Shown here piece by piece: positions 10,776-19,529 of a DNA stretch of 64,000 bases. The DNA is taken from the NCBI RefSeq assembly GCF_041080675.1, contig NZ_CP163520.1:2418001-2482000 (forward strand). Direction: 5' to 3'. Position numbers and translations under genes: made by a program. This DNA comes from Streptomyces sp. cg36 (lineage in GTDB: Bacteria > Actinomycetota > Actinomycetes > Streptomycetales > Streptomycetaceae). The notes under the pieces were generated by a model, which was given only the letters and a program-made list of their open reading frames with translations, had not been told where the DNA came from and did no database searches. The first letter of the stretch is position 1, and each line of letters begins with the position of its first letter.

Positions 10776-11714
10776 CTATCCGGTGGTGAGCACCACGTGC
10801 TCGACCGGTTCCCCGGCCGCGTACCGGGTCAGCTGACGGGCCAGCAGACGCTTGGCGCGGGGCAGGAACGCCGAGGTGGAGCCGCCGACATGGGGGCTGA
10901 TGAGCACGCCGGGCGCGTGCCACAGCGGGTGCCCCGCGGGCAGCGGTTCGGGGTCGGTGACGTCGAGGGCCGCACGGATCCGGCCACCCTCCAGCTCGGC
11001 CAGCAGCGCCTTGGTGTCGACGACCGGGCCGCGGGCCATGTTCACCAGCAGCGCCCCGTCCTTCATCCGGCCCAGGAAATCGGCTCCCACCAGGCCCTTC
11101 GTCTGCTCGGTGAGCGGTGTGGAGACGACGACGACATCCGCTTCGGGCAGCAGCGCGGGAAGTTCGGTGAGGGGATGCACCGGACCGCGCGCAGTCGTGC
11201 GCCAGGAGCGCGCCACGCGCGCCACGCGCGCGCACTCGAAGGGTGCGAGCCGGTCCTCGACGGCCGCGCCGACCGAGCCGTAGCCCACGATCAGCACCGA
11301 CTTGTCGGCGAGCGCCGGATAGAACCCGGACCGCCACTCCTCCTTCTCCTGCCCCGCGACGAAGGAGGGAATCCCCCGCAGCGACGCCAGGATCAGCGCG
11401 AGGGCGAGTTCGGCGGTGGAGGCGTCGTGCACACCGCGCGCGTTGCACAGCCGCACGCCGGGGGGCAGCAGGCCGAGCCCGGGGTCCACGTGGTCGGTGC
11501 CCGCGGACAGGGTCTGCACCACCCGCACCCCCGTCATGGCGGCGAACGGCCGCACCGCGATCCGCGCGCCCTTCATGTACGGGACCACGTAGAAGGCACA
11601 GTCGGCGGGGTCGGCGGGGAAGTCCGGACCGCCGTCCCAGAAGCGGTAGGTGAGGCCGTCGGGGAGGCCCGGGATCTCGTCCGCGGCGATGGGGAGCCAC
11701 ACGTCTGCTGTCAT
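10776..11714 (-). CDS. D-isomer-specific 2-hydroxyacid dehydrogenase
   Basis: A 312-aa NAD(P)-dependent oxidoreductase of the D-2-hydroxyacid dehydrogenase family. The nucleotide-binding motif GYGSVG is near residue 145. The catalytic set is complete: Arg in NMARGP, Glu in DPEPLP and His in SPHVGG. The short length and cofactor loop fit the glyoxylate/hydroxypyruvate reductase-like group, but the substrate cannot be read from sequence. It is divergent from the aldo/keto reductase gene across 83 bp, so the two may share a control region. Confidence 0.88.
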   Translation of the reverse strand: MTADVWLPIAADEIPGLPDGLTYRFWDGGPDFPADPADCAFYVVPYMKGARIAVRPFAAMTGVRVVQTLSAGTDHVDPGLGLLPPGVRLCNARGVHDASTAELALALILASLRGIPSFVAGQEKEEWRSGFYPALADKSVLIVGYGSVGAAVEDRLAPFECARVARVARSWRTTARGPVHPLTELPALLPEADVVVVSTPLTEQTKGLVGADFLGRMKDGALLVNMARGPVVDTKALLAELEGGRIRAALDVTDPEPLPAGHPLWHAPGVLISPHVGGSTSAFLPRAKRLLARQLTRYAAGEPVEHVVLTTG

Positions 11715-11797
11715 GCCCGGAGGCTATGTCAGGAGCGGCGGCGGCCAGAGGTTAGTTTGGGGGGCACACCCAGGGCGGTACGGAGGGGTACGGGGAG

Positions 11798-12796
11798 TTG
11801 GAGCGCAGGACTATCGGTGCGGCGGGTCTGCGCGTCGGCGCGGTCGGCCTCGGCTGCATGCCGATGAGCTGGGGATACACCGCCTCGCAGCGCAACGGGG
11901 AACGCTCGCTGCGCACGGTGCTGGCCGCACTCGACGCCGGGTCCACCCTGCTCGACACCGCCGACATGTACGGGCCGTTCACCAATGAGCTCCTGGTGGG
12001 CCGGGCGCTCAAGGGGCGCCGGGCCGACGCCTTCGTCGCCACCAAGTGCGGGCTGCTGGTCGGCGCGGACGCGCACGTCGTGGCCAACGGCCGCCCCGGC
12101 TATGTGAAGCGGGCCTGCGACGCCTCCCTGCGGCGGCTGCAGACCGATGTGATCGACCTGTACCAGCTGCACCGCGCGGACCCGGAGGTGCCCGTCGAGG
12201 AGACCTGGGGCGCGATGGCCGAGCTGGTGACGGCGGGCAAGGTGCGGGCGCTCGGCGTCTGCGCCACCGGGGCGCGGACGGCCCGCAGGTCCGGCGGACC
12301 CCACGAAGTGACGATACGTCAACTGGAGCGGGTACAGCAGGTGTTCCCGGTCAGCGCGGTGCAGGCGGAGCTGTCGGTCTGGTCGCGGGAGGCGCTGGAC
12401 GCGCTGCTGCCGTGGTGCGCGGCGCGGGGCGTGGGCTTCCTGGCCTCGATGCCGCTGGGCAACGGCTTCCTCACCGGCACCCTCACCCCGGGCCAGGGCT
12501 TCGAGCCGGACGACCCGCGGGCCCGCCACCCCCGCTTCACCGCCGAGATGATGGCGGCCAACCAGCCCCTGGTGGCGGGGCTGCGCCGGATCGCGGCCCG
12601 GCACGGCGACGGTGTGACCCCGGCGCAGGTCGCGCTGGCCTGGCTGCTCGGCCGGGGCCCGCACGTGATCCCGGTCCCGGGCACCAAGCGCGAGGAGTGG
12701 GCCCGCGAGAACGCCGGGGCGGCACGGCTCGCCCTGACGCCGAGGGACGCGGCGGAGATCGAACGGCTGCCTCCGGCGCGGGGGTCCTGGGACTGA
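11798..12796 (+). CDS. Aldo/keto reductase
   Basis: A 332-aa NADPH-dependent reductase with a TIM-barrel fold. The catalytic tetrad is visible: Asp and Tyr in LLDTADMYGP (about residues 49-58), Lys in FVATKCG and His in YQLHRADP. The C-terminal phosphate-binding segment IPVPGTKREE contacts NADPH. The TTG at 11798 is preceded by GGAGGGG at 11782-11788, a good distance for a ribosome site. It probably reduces small aldehydes or ketones; the true substrate is unknown. Confidence 0.88.
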   Translation: MERRTIGAAGLRVGAVGLGCMPMSWGYTASQRNGERSLRTVLAALDAGSTLLDTADMYGPFTNELLVGRALKGRRADAFVATKCGLLVGADAHVVANGRPGYVKRACDASLRRLQTDVIDLYQLHRADPEVPVEETWGAMAELVTAGKVRALGVCATGARTARRSGGPHEVTIRQLERVQQVFPVSAVQAELSVWSREALDALLPWCAARGVGFLASMPLGNGFLTGTLTPGQGFEPDDPRARHPRFTAEMMAANQPLVAGLRRIAARHGDGVTPAQVALAWLLGRGPHVIPVPGTKREEWARENAGAARLALTPRDAAEIERLPPARGSWD

Positions 12797-12863
12797 GGCG
12801 GGTGCCCGGCGCTGAGCGGGGTACCGGGACCGAGCGGGCGGGGGTCTGGGGCCGAGCCGGGGA

Positions 12864-12969
12864 GCACCGGACGCGGTGGGCGCGGGTGGGACCGGCCGGA
12901 CGGGCGGGGCCGGGGGGCACCGGACGCCGTGCGTACGGGTCGGACCCGCCGGATGGGCGGGGCGGGGAA
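12864..12969. repeat. Two-copy 53-bp tandem repeat, intergenic
   Basis: Positions 12864-12916 and 12917-12969 are diverged copies of one 53-bp unit, both starting GCACCGGACG and both containing GGGCGGGGC. They match at roughly four fifths of positions. The unit lies between the reductase stop and the lipoprotein gene and looks like a local duplication rather than an operator. Confidence 0.6.
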
Positions 12970-13074
12970 TTCGGTGGCGCGGATCGGGAACCCGGGCGGG
13001 GCGAGCGGTGTAAGAACGGTAGGAGCCGCGGATCACCGCCGCCGGACTCACCGCCGCCCGATAGGAGAACCACC

Positions 13075-14223
13075 GTGCAACGTCCCGCAGTGACGGCCCT
13101 GTTGGCCGCCGTCGCGCTGGTGCTGACGGCCGGGTGCTCGTCGTCCGGGACCGCGCAGCGGCCGGGTGCGAGCACCGGCTCGGCGCCCGCGACCGGCTCG
13201 CCGGGCACCTCCGCCACCGGGCTGCCGCCCGCCAAGGGCTCGGTGAAGGTGACGCGCACCCTCGCCCAGGGCCTCAAGTCGCCCTGGGGCGTGGCCCCGC
13301 TGCCCGAGGGCGGGCTGCTGGTGGCCTCCCGCGACGAGGGGACGGTCACCCGGATCGACGCCTCCGGCGCGCAGACGCCCGTGGGCCGGGTGCCCGGGGT
13401 GGCGCCGGGCGGCGAGGGCGGGCTGCTCGGCCTCGCGCTCTCGCCCGCGTTCGCCACGGACCACCGGGTGTACGCGTACTTCACCACCGAGTCCGACAAC
13501 CGCGTCGCCCGCATGGTCTACGACCCGAAGCGCCCGCCGGGCGACCGGCTGAGCGCACCCGACACGATCCTGCGGGGCATCCCCAAGGGCACCATCCACA
13601 ACGGCGGGCGCATCGCCTTCGGCCCGGACGGCATGCTGTACGTGGGCACGGGCGAGACGGGCGAGCGGGGGCTCGCCCAGGACAAGAAGTCGCTGGGCGG
13701 CAAGATCCTGCGGATGACCCCGGACGGGCAGCCGGTGCACGGCAATCCCGAGGCCGACTCGGTGGTCTACTCGTCGGGCCACCGCAATGTGCAGGGCCTG
13801 GCCTGGGACGGGGCCGGGCGGCTGTGGGCCTCGGAGTTCGGCCAGGACACCTGGGACGAGCTGAACCTGATCGGCCCCGGGGACAACGACGGCTGGCCAC
13901 TGGTGGAGGGCAGGGGCAACAGGCCGGGGTTCGTGGACCCGGTGGAGCAGTGGCACACCTCCGACGCCTCCCCCAGCGGCCTGGCCTACGCGGCGGGCAG
14001 CGTCTGGATGGCCGCACTGCGCGGCGAGCGGCTGTGGCGCATCCCGCTGGACGGCACGAAACCGCTGGCCGCGCCCGAGGCGTTCCTGACGCGCACCTAC
14101 GGCAGGCTGCGCACCGTGATCGCGACCGGGCCGCACACCCTGCTCCTGGTCACCAGCGAGACCGACGGCCGGGGCACGCCCAAGCCCGGCGACGACAAGG
14201 TCCTGGAGCTGGAGGTGACATGA
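13075..14223 (+). CDS. Sorbosone/glucose dehydrogenase-like lipoprotein
   Basis: A 382-aa predicted lipoprotein of the soluble PQQ-glucose/L-sorbosone dehydrogenase beta-propeller family. The signal sequence ends in the lipobox LTAGC (Cys about residue 22), followed by a Ser/Gly/Thr-rich linker and six propeller blades (60-380). Family landmarks such as SPWGVAPLPEGGLLVA, HNGGRIAFGPDGMLYVGTG and SSGHRNVQGLAW are present. It should oxidise sugars or aldoses outside the membrane using PQQ or act on an unknown substrate; the window holds no PQQ genes. The GTG at 13075 has TAGGAG 7 nt upstream. Confidence 0.87.
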   Translation: MQRPAVTALLAAVALVLTAGCSSSGTAQRPGASTGSAPATGSPGTSATGLPPAKGSVKVTRTLAQGLKSPWGVAPLPEGGLLVASRDEGTVTRIDASGAQTPVGRVPGVAPGGEGGLLGLALSPAFATDHRVYAYFTTESDNRVARMVYDPKRPPGDRLSAPDTILRGIPKGTIHNGGRIAFGPDGMLYVGTGETGERGLAQDKKSLGGKILRMTPDGQPVHGNPEADSVVYSSGHRNVQGLAWDGAGRLWASEFGQDTWDELNLIGPGDNDGWPLVEGRGNRPGFVDPVEQWHTSDASPSGLAYAAGSVWMAALRGERLWRIPLDGTKPLAAPEAFLTRTYGRLRTVIATGPHTLLLVTSETDGRGTPKPGDDKVLELEVT

Positions 14224-14256
14224 GGCCGGTCACCGGCGGCGGCCGACGACGGGGCG

Positions 14257-14290
14257 GGCGGGGGCGGCCCGGGGCCGCGCCACCCCCGCC
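14257..14290. terminator. Convergent terminator
   Basis: GGCGGGGG at 14257-14264 pairs with CCCCCGCC at 14283-14290, with further pairing inside. It lies between the stops of two converging genes (14223 and 14295). Confidence 0.5.
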
Positions 14291-14294
14291 GCGC

Positions 14295-17200
14295 TCACGC
14301 CGCGCTCGGCGCGAACAGGTTGAGCCGGTGCGCCAGGGCGGCGGCCTCGCCCCGGCCCGAGACGCCCAGCTTGGCCAGGATGTTGGAGACGTGGACGCTC
14401 GCCGTCTTCGGCGAGATGTACAGCTCCTCGGCGATCTGGCGGTTGCTCTGCCCCGCCGCCACCAGCCGCAGCACGTCCTGCTCACGGCTGGTGAGCCCCA
14501 GCGCCCCGGCCGGGTCGGCGGGCTCGTCCGGGAGCGCCGTCTCGGGCGCGGTCAGCGGCAGCCGGGCCCGGCGGGCCAGCAGCTCCAGCTCCTCCGCCAG
14601 CGGGCGCGCCCCGAACCGCCCGGCGGCGGCGTAGGACTGGCGCAGCAGCGCGGCGGCCCGCTCGCGGTCCCCGCCCTCGGCGAGCAGCGCGGCGGCCCAC
14701 CGGTGGCAGACCTGGGCCAGCTCGTAGGGCCGCTCCAGCGGCTGGAACGCGGTGGCCGCCGCCGCCCAGCGGTCGGCGGTGTCCCGGCCCTCCGCCCGCG
14801 CCAGCTCGGCCTCCACGCACAGGGCGTACGCCCGCGTCAGCGGCCCCGGAGTGGCCATCTGCCGGGCCGACGACCGGATCAGGGCCAGCGCCTCGGTCCG
14901 GCCCTCGTCGGCGGCGGGCAGGCCGCGCAGATCGGCCTCGATCGAAGCGGCGGTGAGCAGCAGCGGCCAGCCGTAGCGCTGGGTGCCGGGCGGGAACCCG
15001 GCCTCGGCGGTGCGGGCGAGTTCGGCGCGGGCGTCGGCGAACCGGCCCTGTCCGGCCGCCAGGGCCAGCTCGACCCGGGCGACCGGGATGGCGTGCTGGG
15101 GCATCGGGTCGCGGGTGCCGAAGTGTCCGACGGCCTCGGCCAGGGACTCGGCGGCCAGGGCCGGCTCCCCGCGCAGCACGGCGAGCTGGGCGATGCGCAG
15201 CGCCGCGTACCCGAGCGGCTTGGCGCCGGCGGAGGTGCCGCGCACATGGGCCACGCGTTCGGCCGCCTCCTGCCAGCGGCCCAGGCTCAGCAGCGCGTCC
15301 GACTCGTTGCCCGCCGCCCACGCCTCGTTGTCGAGCAGGCCGAACTTGCGGGCGTGCCGCACGCCTTCGGCGGCGGTGTCGGCGGACTCCTGGGAGCGGC
15401 CGACCGACTCCAGGGTGGAGGCGAGGTTGACGTAGCCGCGGCCCGCCTCGACGACGATGCCGAGCCGCAGCGAGTGCTCGACCACCTCGCGCATCATCGC
15501 GAGGCCGCCCTCCACGTCGCCGGAGTCGACCATCAGGCCGCCCAGGGTGAGCCGGGCGTTGAGTTCGATCTCCTCGGCGTCCACCAGCCGGGCGTACTCG
15601 ACGGCGCGCTCGGCGGCGGCCAGCGACTCGGCGCCGGGGCGGTGCAGCATGCCCCAGCCCGCGGCGGTGGCCAGGACCTGGGCGTGCACGGCGGACGGCG
15701 GCAGACCGCGCACCAGCTCCTGGGCGGTGGCTATCTCGTCCCAGCCGTCGCCGCGGCCGAGGTTCTGGGCGAGCCGGGAGATCTCCGTCCAGAACCAGGC
15801 GGCCCGCAGCGGGTCGCCGTGCGGGGTGCCGGGGGGCGCGCCGTTCTCCTCGGAGTCGATGATCCGCAGGGCGCGCTTGGCGAACTTCAGGGCGCGTTCG
15901 CGTTCGCCGCAGAAGCGGGCGGCGACGGCGGCCTCGGCGAGCAGGTCGAGCTGGCCGAGCGGGGTGGTGGCGGGGTCGCAGCCGCCGCAGGAGGGGTAGG
16001 CGCCCGCGTAGTCCAGGGGGCGCAGATCGGCGCGGCCCTCGGCGGGGACCGCGTCCCACAGCTCCATGCCCCGTTCGAGCAGCCGCAGTTGCTCGGAGTA
16101 GGCGTGCCGCTTGCGGGCCTCGACGGCGGCGCGCAGCACCATCGGCAGCGCCTTGGCCGCGTCGTGCGCGGAGTACCAGTAGCTGGCCAGCCGGGTGGTG
16201 CGCTCGTCGGCGCGGACCAGGGTGGGGTCGGCCTCCAGGGCCTGGGCGTAGCGGCGGTTGAGGCGGGAGCGCTCGCCGGGCAGCAGGTCGTCGCTGACCG
16301 CCTCGCGCACCAGCGAGTGGCGGAACCGGTAGCCGTCGCCCTCCGGCGTCGGCAGCACGATGTTGGCGCCGACTGCGGCGCGCAGGGCCGCGTCGAGCCC
16401 GTCGTCGGTGAGCCCGCAGACGGCGGCGAGCAGCGGGTGTTCCACCGTGGAGCCGCCCTCGGCGAGGATGCGCAGCACGAGCTGGGCGTCCTCGGGCAGG
16501 GTCTCCACGCGCACCAGGAGCAGATCGCGCAGCGAGTCGCTGAGCCCGGTGGCGGCGCAGCCCGACTCGTGGCAGACGCTCAGCTCCTCCACGAAGAAGG
16601 CGTTGCCGTCGGAGCGTTCGAAGATCTCGTCCACCAGCGCGGGGTCGGGTTCGGCGGCGAGGATGCCGGTGAGCTGGCGGTGCACCTCGCCCCGGTTGAA
16701 CCGGGACAGTTCGATGCGGCGCACCGTGCGCAGCCGGTCCAGCTCGGCCAGGAGGGGGCGCAGCGGGTGGCGGCGGTGGATGTCGTCGGCGCGGTAGGTG
16801 GCGACGACGGCGAGCCGGCCCCGGCGCAGGGTGCGCAGCAGGTAGGCGAGGAGGTGCCGGGTGGAGGCGTCCGCCCAGTGCAGGTCCTCCAGGACCAGCA
16901 CCACCGTGCGGTCGGCGGCGGTCCGCTCCAGGAGCCGTACGGTGAGTTCGAAGAGCCGGGCGGTGCCGTCCTCGCCGCTCTCCCGGCTGGCCTCGCCGAG
17001 CTCCGGCAGCAGCCGGGCCAGCTCCTCCTCCTGGCCCTCGGCGGCTGCGGCGAACTCGTCGGGCAGCCTGCGGCGCAGGGTGCGCAGGGCGGTGGAGAAG
17101 GGGGCGAACGGCAGGCCGTCGGCGCCGATCTCGACACAGCCGCCGACCGCGACGACGGCCCCGGAGTCGCAGGCCGTCGCGGTGAACTCCTCGATGAGCC

Positions 17201-17399
17201 GGGTCTTGCCGACCCCGGCCTCACCCCCGACCACCAACGCCTGCGGCTCGCCCGCGGTGGCGCGGGCGAGCGCTTCGTTCAAGGCGGTCAGTTCACCGGC
17301 GCGGCCGACGAACACGGGGCTGAAAGACCTGGTCTCCACGTCGCCGAGCATCGCACAGCTGTCCGGTCCCGTGGCACCCTTTCCGCCGGTCAAGGTCAT
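14295..17399 (-). CDS. Large LuxR-family regulator with AAA ATPase domain (LAL)
   Basis: A 1034-aa LAL-type activator. The N-terminal ATPase has Walker A GGEAGVGKTRL (about residues 57-67) and Walker B VLVLEDLHWAD (about 165-175). A long helical repeat region like TPR or MalT follows (400-950). The C-terminal LuxR helix-turn-helix begins LTSREQDVLRLVAAGQSNRQ. Such proteins sense inducers and often activate secondary or sugar metabolism. The start is uncertain: ATG 17399 or a Met 16 codons later, neither with a clear ribosome site. The gene begins 9 bp after a small helical protein gene, so the two are probably coupled. Confidence 0.9.
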   Translation of the reverse strand: MTLTGGKGATGPDSCAMLGDVETRSFSPVFVGRAGELTALNEALARATAGEPQALVVGGEAGVGKTRLIEEFTATACDSGAVVAVGGCVEIGADGLPFAPFSTALRTLRRRLPDEFAAAAEGQEEELARLLPELGEASRESGEDGTARLFELTVRLLERTAADRTVVLVLEDLHWADASTRHLLAYLLRTLRRGRLAVVATYRADDIHRRHPLRPLLAELDRLRTVRRIELSRFNRGEVHRQLTGILAAEPDPALVDEIFERSDGNAFFVEELSVCHESGCAATGLSDSLRDLLLVRVETLPEDAQLVLRILAEGGSTVEHPLLAAVCGLTDDGLDAALRAAVGANIVLPTPEGDGYRFRHSLVREAVSDDLLPGERSRLNRRYAQALEADPTLVRADERTTRLASYWYSAHDAAKALPMVLRAAVEARKRHAYSEQLRLLERGMELWDAVPAEGRADLRPLDYAGAYPSCGGCDPATTPLGQLDLLAEAAVAARFCGERERALKFAKRALRIIDSEENGAPPGTPHGDPLRAAWFWTEISRLAQNLGRGDGWDEIATAQELVRGLPPSAVHAQVLATAAGWGMLHRPGAESLAAAERAVEYARLVDAEEIELNARLTLGGLMVDSGDVEGGLAMMREVVEHSLRLGIVVEAGRGYVNLASTLESVGRSQESADTAAEGVRHARKFGLLDNEAWAAGNESDALLSLGRWQEAAERVAHVRGTSAGAKPLGYAALRIAQLAVLRGEPALAAESLAEAVGHFGTRDPMPQHAIPVARVELALAAGQGRFADARAELARTAEAGFPPGTQRYGWPLLLTAASIEADLRGLPAADEGRTEALALIRSSARQMATPGPLTRAYALCVEAELARAEGRDTADRWAAAATAFQPLERPYELAQVCHRWAAALLAEGGDRERAAALLRQSYAAAGRFGARPLAEELELLARRARLPLTAPETALPDEPADPAGALGLTSREQDVLRLVAAGQSNRQIAEELYISPKTASVHVSNILAKLGVSGRGEAAALAHRLNLFAPSAA

Positions 17400-17408
17400 G
17401 ACGGGCGC

Positions 17409-17588
17409 TCACGCGGCGTGCGCGAAGAGGTCGCGCAGGTCCCGGATGTGGCTCACCCGCCCCTCCGCTTCCTGTACCGCGCTGCGGCGGGCGCGCCGGG
17501 CCCGGCGGGCCTCGCGCACCAGCCGCTGGGCGGCGGCCTCGCGGAGCAGCTCGGCCTGGTTCACCTGGTGCATCTCGTACGCGAACAT
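17409..17588 (-). CDS. Small Arg/Ala-rich helical protein
   Basis: A 59-aa basic protein starting MFAYEMHQVNQAELLREA, with a run of Arg and Ala in the middle. It is predicted to be almost all helix. Short proteins with this N-terminus recur in Streptomyces, but I know of no function. The ATG at 17588 has AAGGAGAACAAG directly upstream, which decides the start. It is the first gene of a two-gene unit with the LAL regulator. Nucleic-acid binding is possible from charge alone. Confidence 0.75.
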   Translation of the reverse strand: MFAYEMHQVNQAELLREAAAQRLVREARRARRARRSAVQEAEGRVSHIRDLRDLFAHAA

Positions 17589-17910
17589 CTTGTTCTCCTT
17601 CGATTCCCCCACCCGGGGGCTTCTGCGGTTTCGTTCTTCGCTCTCTGCGATGTCTCTACTTTCGCTTCCCAGGGGGGTCCGTCACATCGGGCGAGTGCCG
17701 CATCTCCCGGGCGCTGGCGCCTTAGAGGCGGGACGGGGTCCGGGGCACGGTGTCTAAGGCACCCGGCGGGGTCCTTAGAGGACGGCCCGATCCGGTGGAA
17801 GAGTGGTCGGCGCGGGGCCCGGCGCCTTACTTCCGCCCCCGCTCCCGCCCGCCACCCCGCACCCGCCGGACCCGTACGCCTCTCCGTCCCTCCCGACCCA
17901 TGGAGCCCCG
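17589..17910. promoter_or_regulatory. Divergent promoter region with CCTTAGAGG repeats
   Basis: The region holds CCTTAGAGG at 17720-17728 and again at 17773-17781 (53 bp apart). Between them TCTAAGGC (17753-17760) forms a perfect inverted repeat with GCCTTAGA (17719-17726). Three copies of one half-site between divergent genes suggest an operator. The LAL protein is one candidate binder; this is inference. Confidence 0.5.
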
Positions 17911-18612
17911 ATGACCCAGCCCCCCGCCCCCCAGCTGCCCTACGGCACCCCCGAGTCGCCCCGCATCGCGGTCCGGGGCGAGGCCGTGCTCGACGTGGAT
18001 CCGGAGATCGCCCGGCTCGGGGTGACGGTCACCGCGCGCGGCACCGACCGGCGGACCGCCCTGGACGACCTCACCCGGCGCAACGCGGCCGTCCTCGACC
18101 TGATCAGGTCGTACGGGGAGGCGGTGGAGCAGTTGGAGACCGGCTCGTTCTCGGTCAGCCCGGAGCTCGGCAGGCACGGCCGGGGCGAGCGGGTGCGCGC
18201 GTACCACGGGCAGGTCCGGGTCACGGCCGAGCTCGGCGACTTCACGGCGCTGGGCGAACTGGCCTCGCGGCTGGCCGCCTTGGAGCTCACCGAGGTGGAC
18301 GGGCCGTGGTGGGGGCTGCGCCCGGCCTCGCCCGCGTACGGGAAGGCGCGGCGCCGGGCGGTCGAGCAGGCGGTGGAGCGGGCCCGGGAGTACGCGGCGG
18401 CGCTCGGCAGCGACCTGGTCGCGCTGCTCGAACTGGCCGACGAGGGAGCGGAGGAGGCGCGGCCCTATCCGGCGGCGCCGGGGATGATGCGGGCGGCGGC
18501 GTACGGCGGCGGCGCGCCGGAGAGCGTCCCGGCGCTCGATCTGGAGCCGCAGCGCCAGACCGTGCGCGCCGCCGTGCTGGCCCGCTTCACGATGGCGCCC
18601 CCGGTCCTGTGA
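17911..18612 (+). CDS. SIMPL (DUF541) domain protein
   Basis: A 233-aa protein with one SIMPL/DUF541 domain (about residues 17-230), recognised from the opening IAVRGEAVLDVDPEIARLGVTV and the central AYGKARRRAVEQAVERAREYAAALG helix. The family (E. coli YggE and relatives) is usually periplasmic or surface-exposed and linked to oxidative stress, but no signal peptide is visible here, so this copy is probably cytoplasmic. ATG at 17911 with GGAG 6 nt upstream. Confidence 0.85.
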   Translation: MTQPPAPQLPYGTPESPRIAVRGEAVLDVDPEIARLGVTVTARGTDRRTALDDLTRRNAAVLDLIRSYGEAVEQLETGSFSVSPELGRHGRGERVRAYHGQVRVTAELGDFTALGELASRLAALELTEVDGPWWGLRPASPAYGKARRRAVEQAVERAREYAAALGSDLVALLELADEGAEEARPYPAAPGMMRAAAYGGGAPESVPALDLEPQRQTVRAAVLARFTMAPPVL

Positions 18613-18649
18613 ACGGGGGCGTCCAGCAAGGCGGTTGTGGCCGCGCGGA

Positions 18650-19375
18650 CTACGAGCCGGTGGTCGGCAGCGCGGCGAACAGGTCGAAGTACATCGCGAC
18701 GGAGAGGAAGATCCCGAGCACGCCGAGGGCCACCCCGCCCAGGGCGACGGCGCGTACCCAGACGGGCTGCGGATGGGCACCCGGGGTGCCGAACGCGGGC
18801 CGGGCGAGGACGAACGCACCGACGAGGAGGGCGAGCAGGGCGAAGACACCGTTGACGGCGGCGGTGGTGTGCCAGGAGTCGCCGTAGATCTCATGGATCT
18901 GCGCGGCCGGGCTGCCGCCCTGCGCGGTCTTGATCTGGCCGAGCAGGGTCTCGCGCTCGGAGAGCACCTTGCCCGTCCAGGTGCCGGTGAGCGAGGCGAA
19001 GCCGAGCGCCCCGGAGACCACGGCGGCGGCGCCCGCGCCGATGCCGGTCCGGGTGGCGGCGGCCGGGGGCAGATCGTCGAGGACGTCGTCGTCCTCGTCC
19101 ACGCCCTCGTCCTCGTCGCTCCCGGCCTTGGCGCCCTCGGCGCCGGTACCCGCGGACTCCACGTCCCCGGCCTTGGCGCCCGGGGACTTGGCGGCGTCCG
19201 CGGGCTTCGTCTCCTCGTCCCCGGCGTCCGCGCCATCGGCGTCCGCGTGCGGGCCCGGGGCGGCCTTCTCGGCCCGGTCGGCCGTGGACACCGCGCCGGC
19301 CTCGGGGTTCTTCACGGACGCCGCCTCGGCGCCCGTCTCGTCGTCGGTCCTGGTGGTGGAGGGGGTGGCAGTCAT
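18650..19375 (-). CDS. Membrane protein with acidic disordered N-terminus
   Basis: A 241-aa protein. Residues 1-105 are rich in Ala, Asp, Glu and Gly with an acidic stretch (DEDEGVDEDDD) and look disordered. Three hydrophobic segments follow at about 112-130, 172-190 and 208-230. A short segment between the first two (ERETLLGQIKT...YGDSWHTTAAVNG) should lie outside. It fits a conserved Streptomyces membrane protein of unknown role. The ATG at 19375 was chosen because the frame above runs across the terminator and the acetyltransferase gene. Confidence 0.75.
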   Translation of the reverse strand: MTATPSTTRTDDETGAEAASVKNPEAGAVSTADRAEKAAPGPHADADGADAGDEETKPADAAKSPGAKAGDVESAGTGAEGAKAGSDEDEGVDEDDDVLDDLPPAAATRTGIGAGAAAVVSGALGFASLTGTWTGKVLSERETLLGQIKTAQGGSPAAQIHEIYGDSWHTTAAVNGVFALLALLVGAFVLARPAFGTPGAHPQPVWVRAVALGGVALGVLGIFLSVAMYFDLFAALPTTGS

Positions 19376-19504
19376 ACCGGGGACCGTAGGCGGGCTTTCT
19401 GAGAGGGTCCTTAATGGGCGCCGGGCCCGGCCGCCGCCGCGCCGCACGGGCCTGTCCGGCCCCCGCTCACCGGCGCCGCACGGCCCGGACAGGATCCGCC
19501 GGAA

Positions 19505-19529
19505 AGGACCCGCCGGACAGGCCGGTCCT
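19505..19529 (-). terminator. Terminator overlapping the acetyltransferase stop
   Basis: Read leftward, AGGACC-G-GCC pairs with GGC-G-GGTCCT (plus positions 19524-19529 and 19505-19510), followed by TTTCC. Two further CCGGACAGG/CCTGTCCGG elements at 19451-19493 can extend it. Confidence 0.6.

Noticed and set aside
13134..18887. A continuous open frame of about 1900 codons on the plus strand, and similar long frames opposite serA, ilvB, the GGDEF gene and others
   Set aside because: High GC removes stop codons from antisense and shifted frames. These products are rich in Arg, Gly, Pro or His, match no family and lie over well-supported genes.
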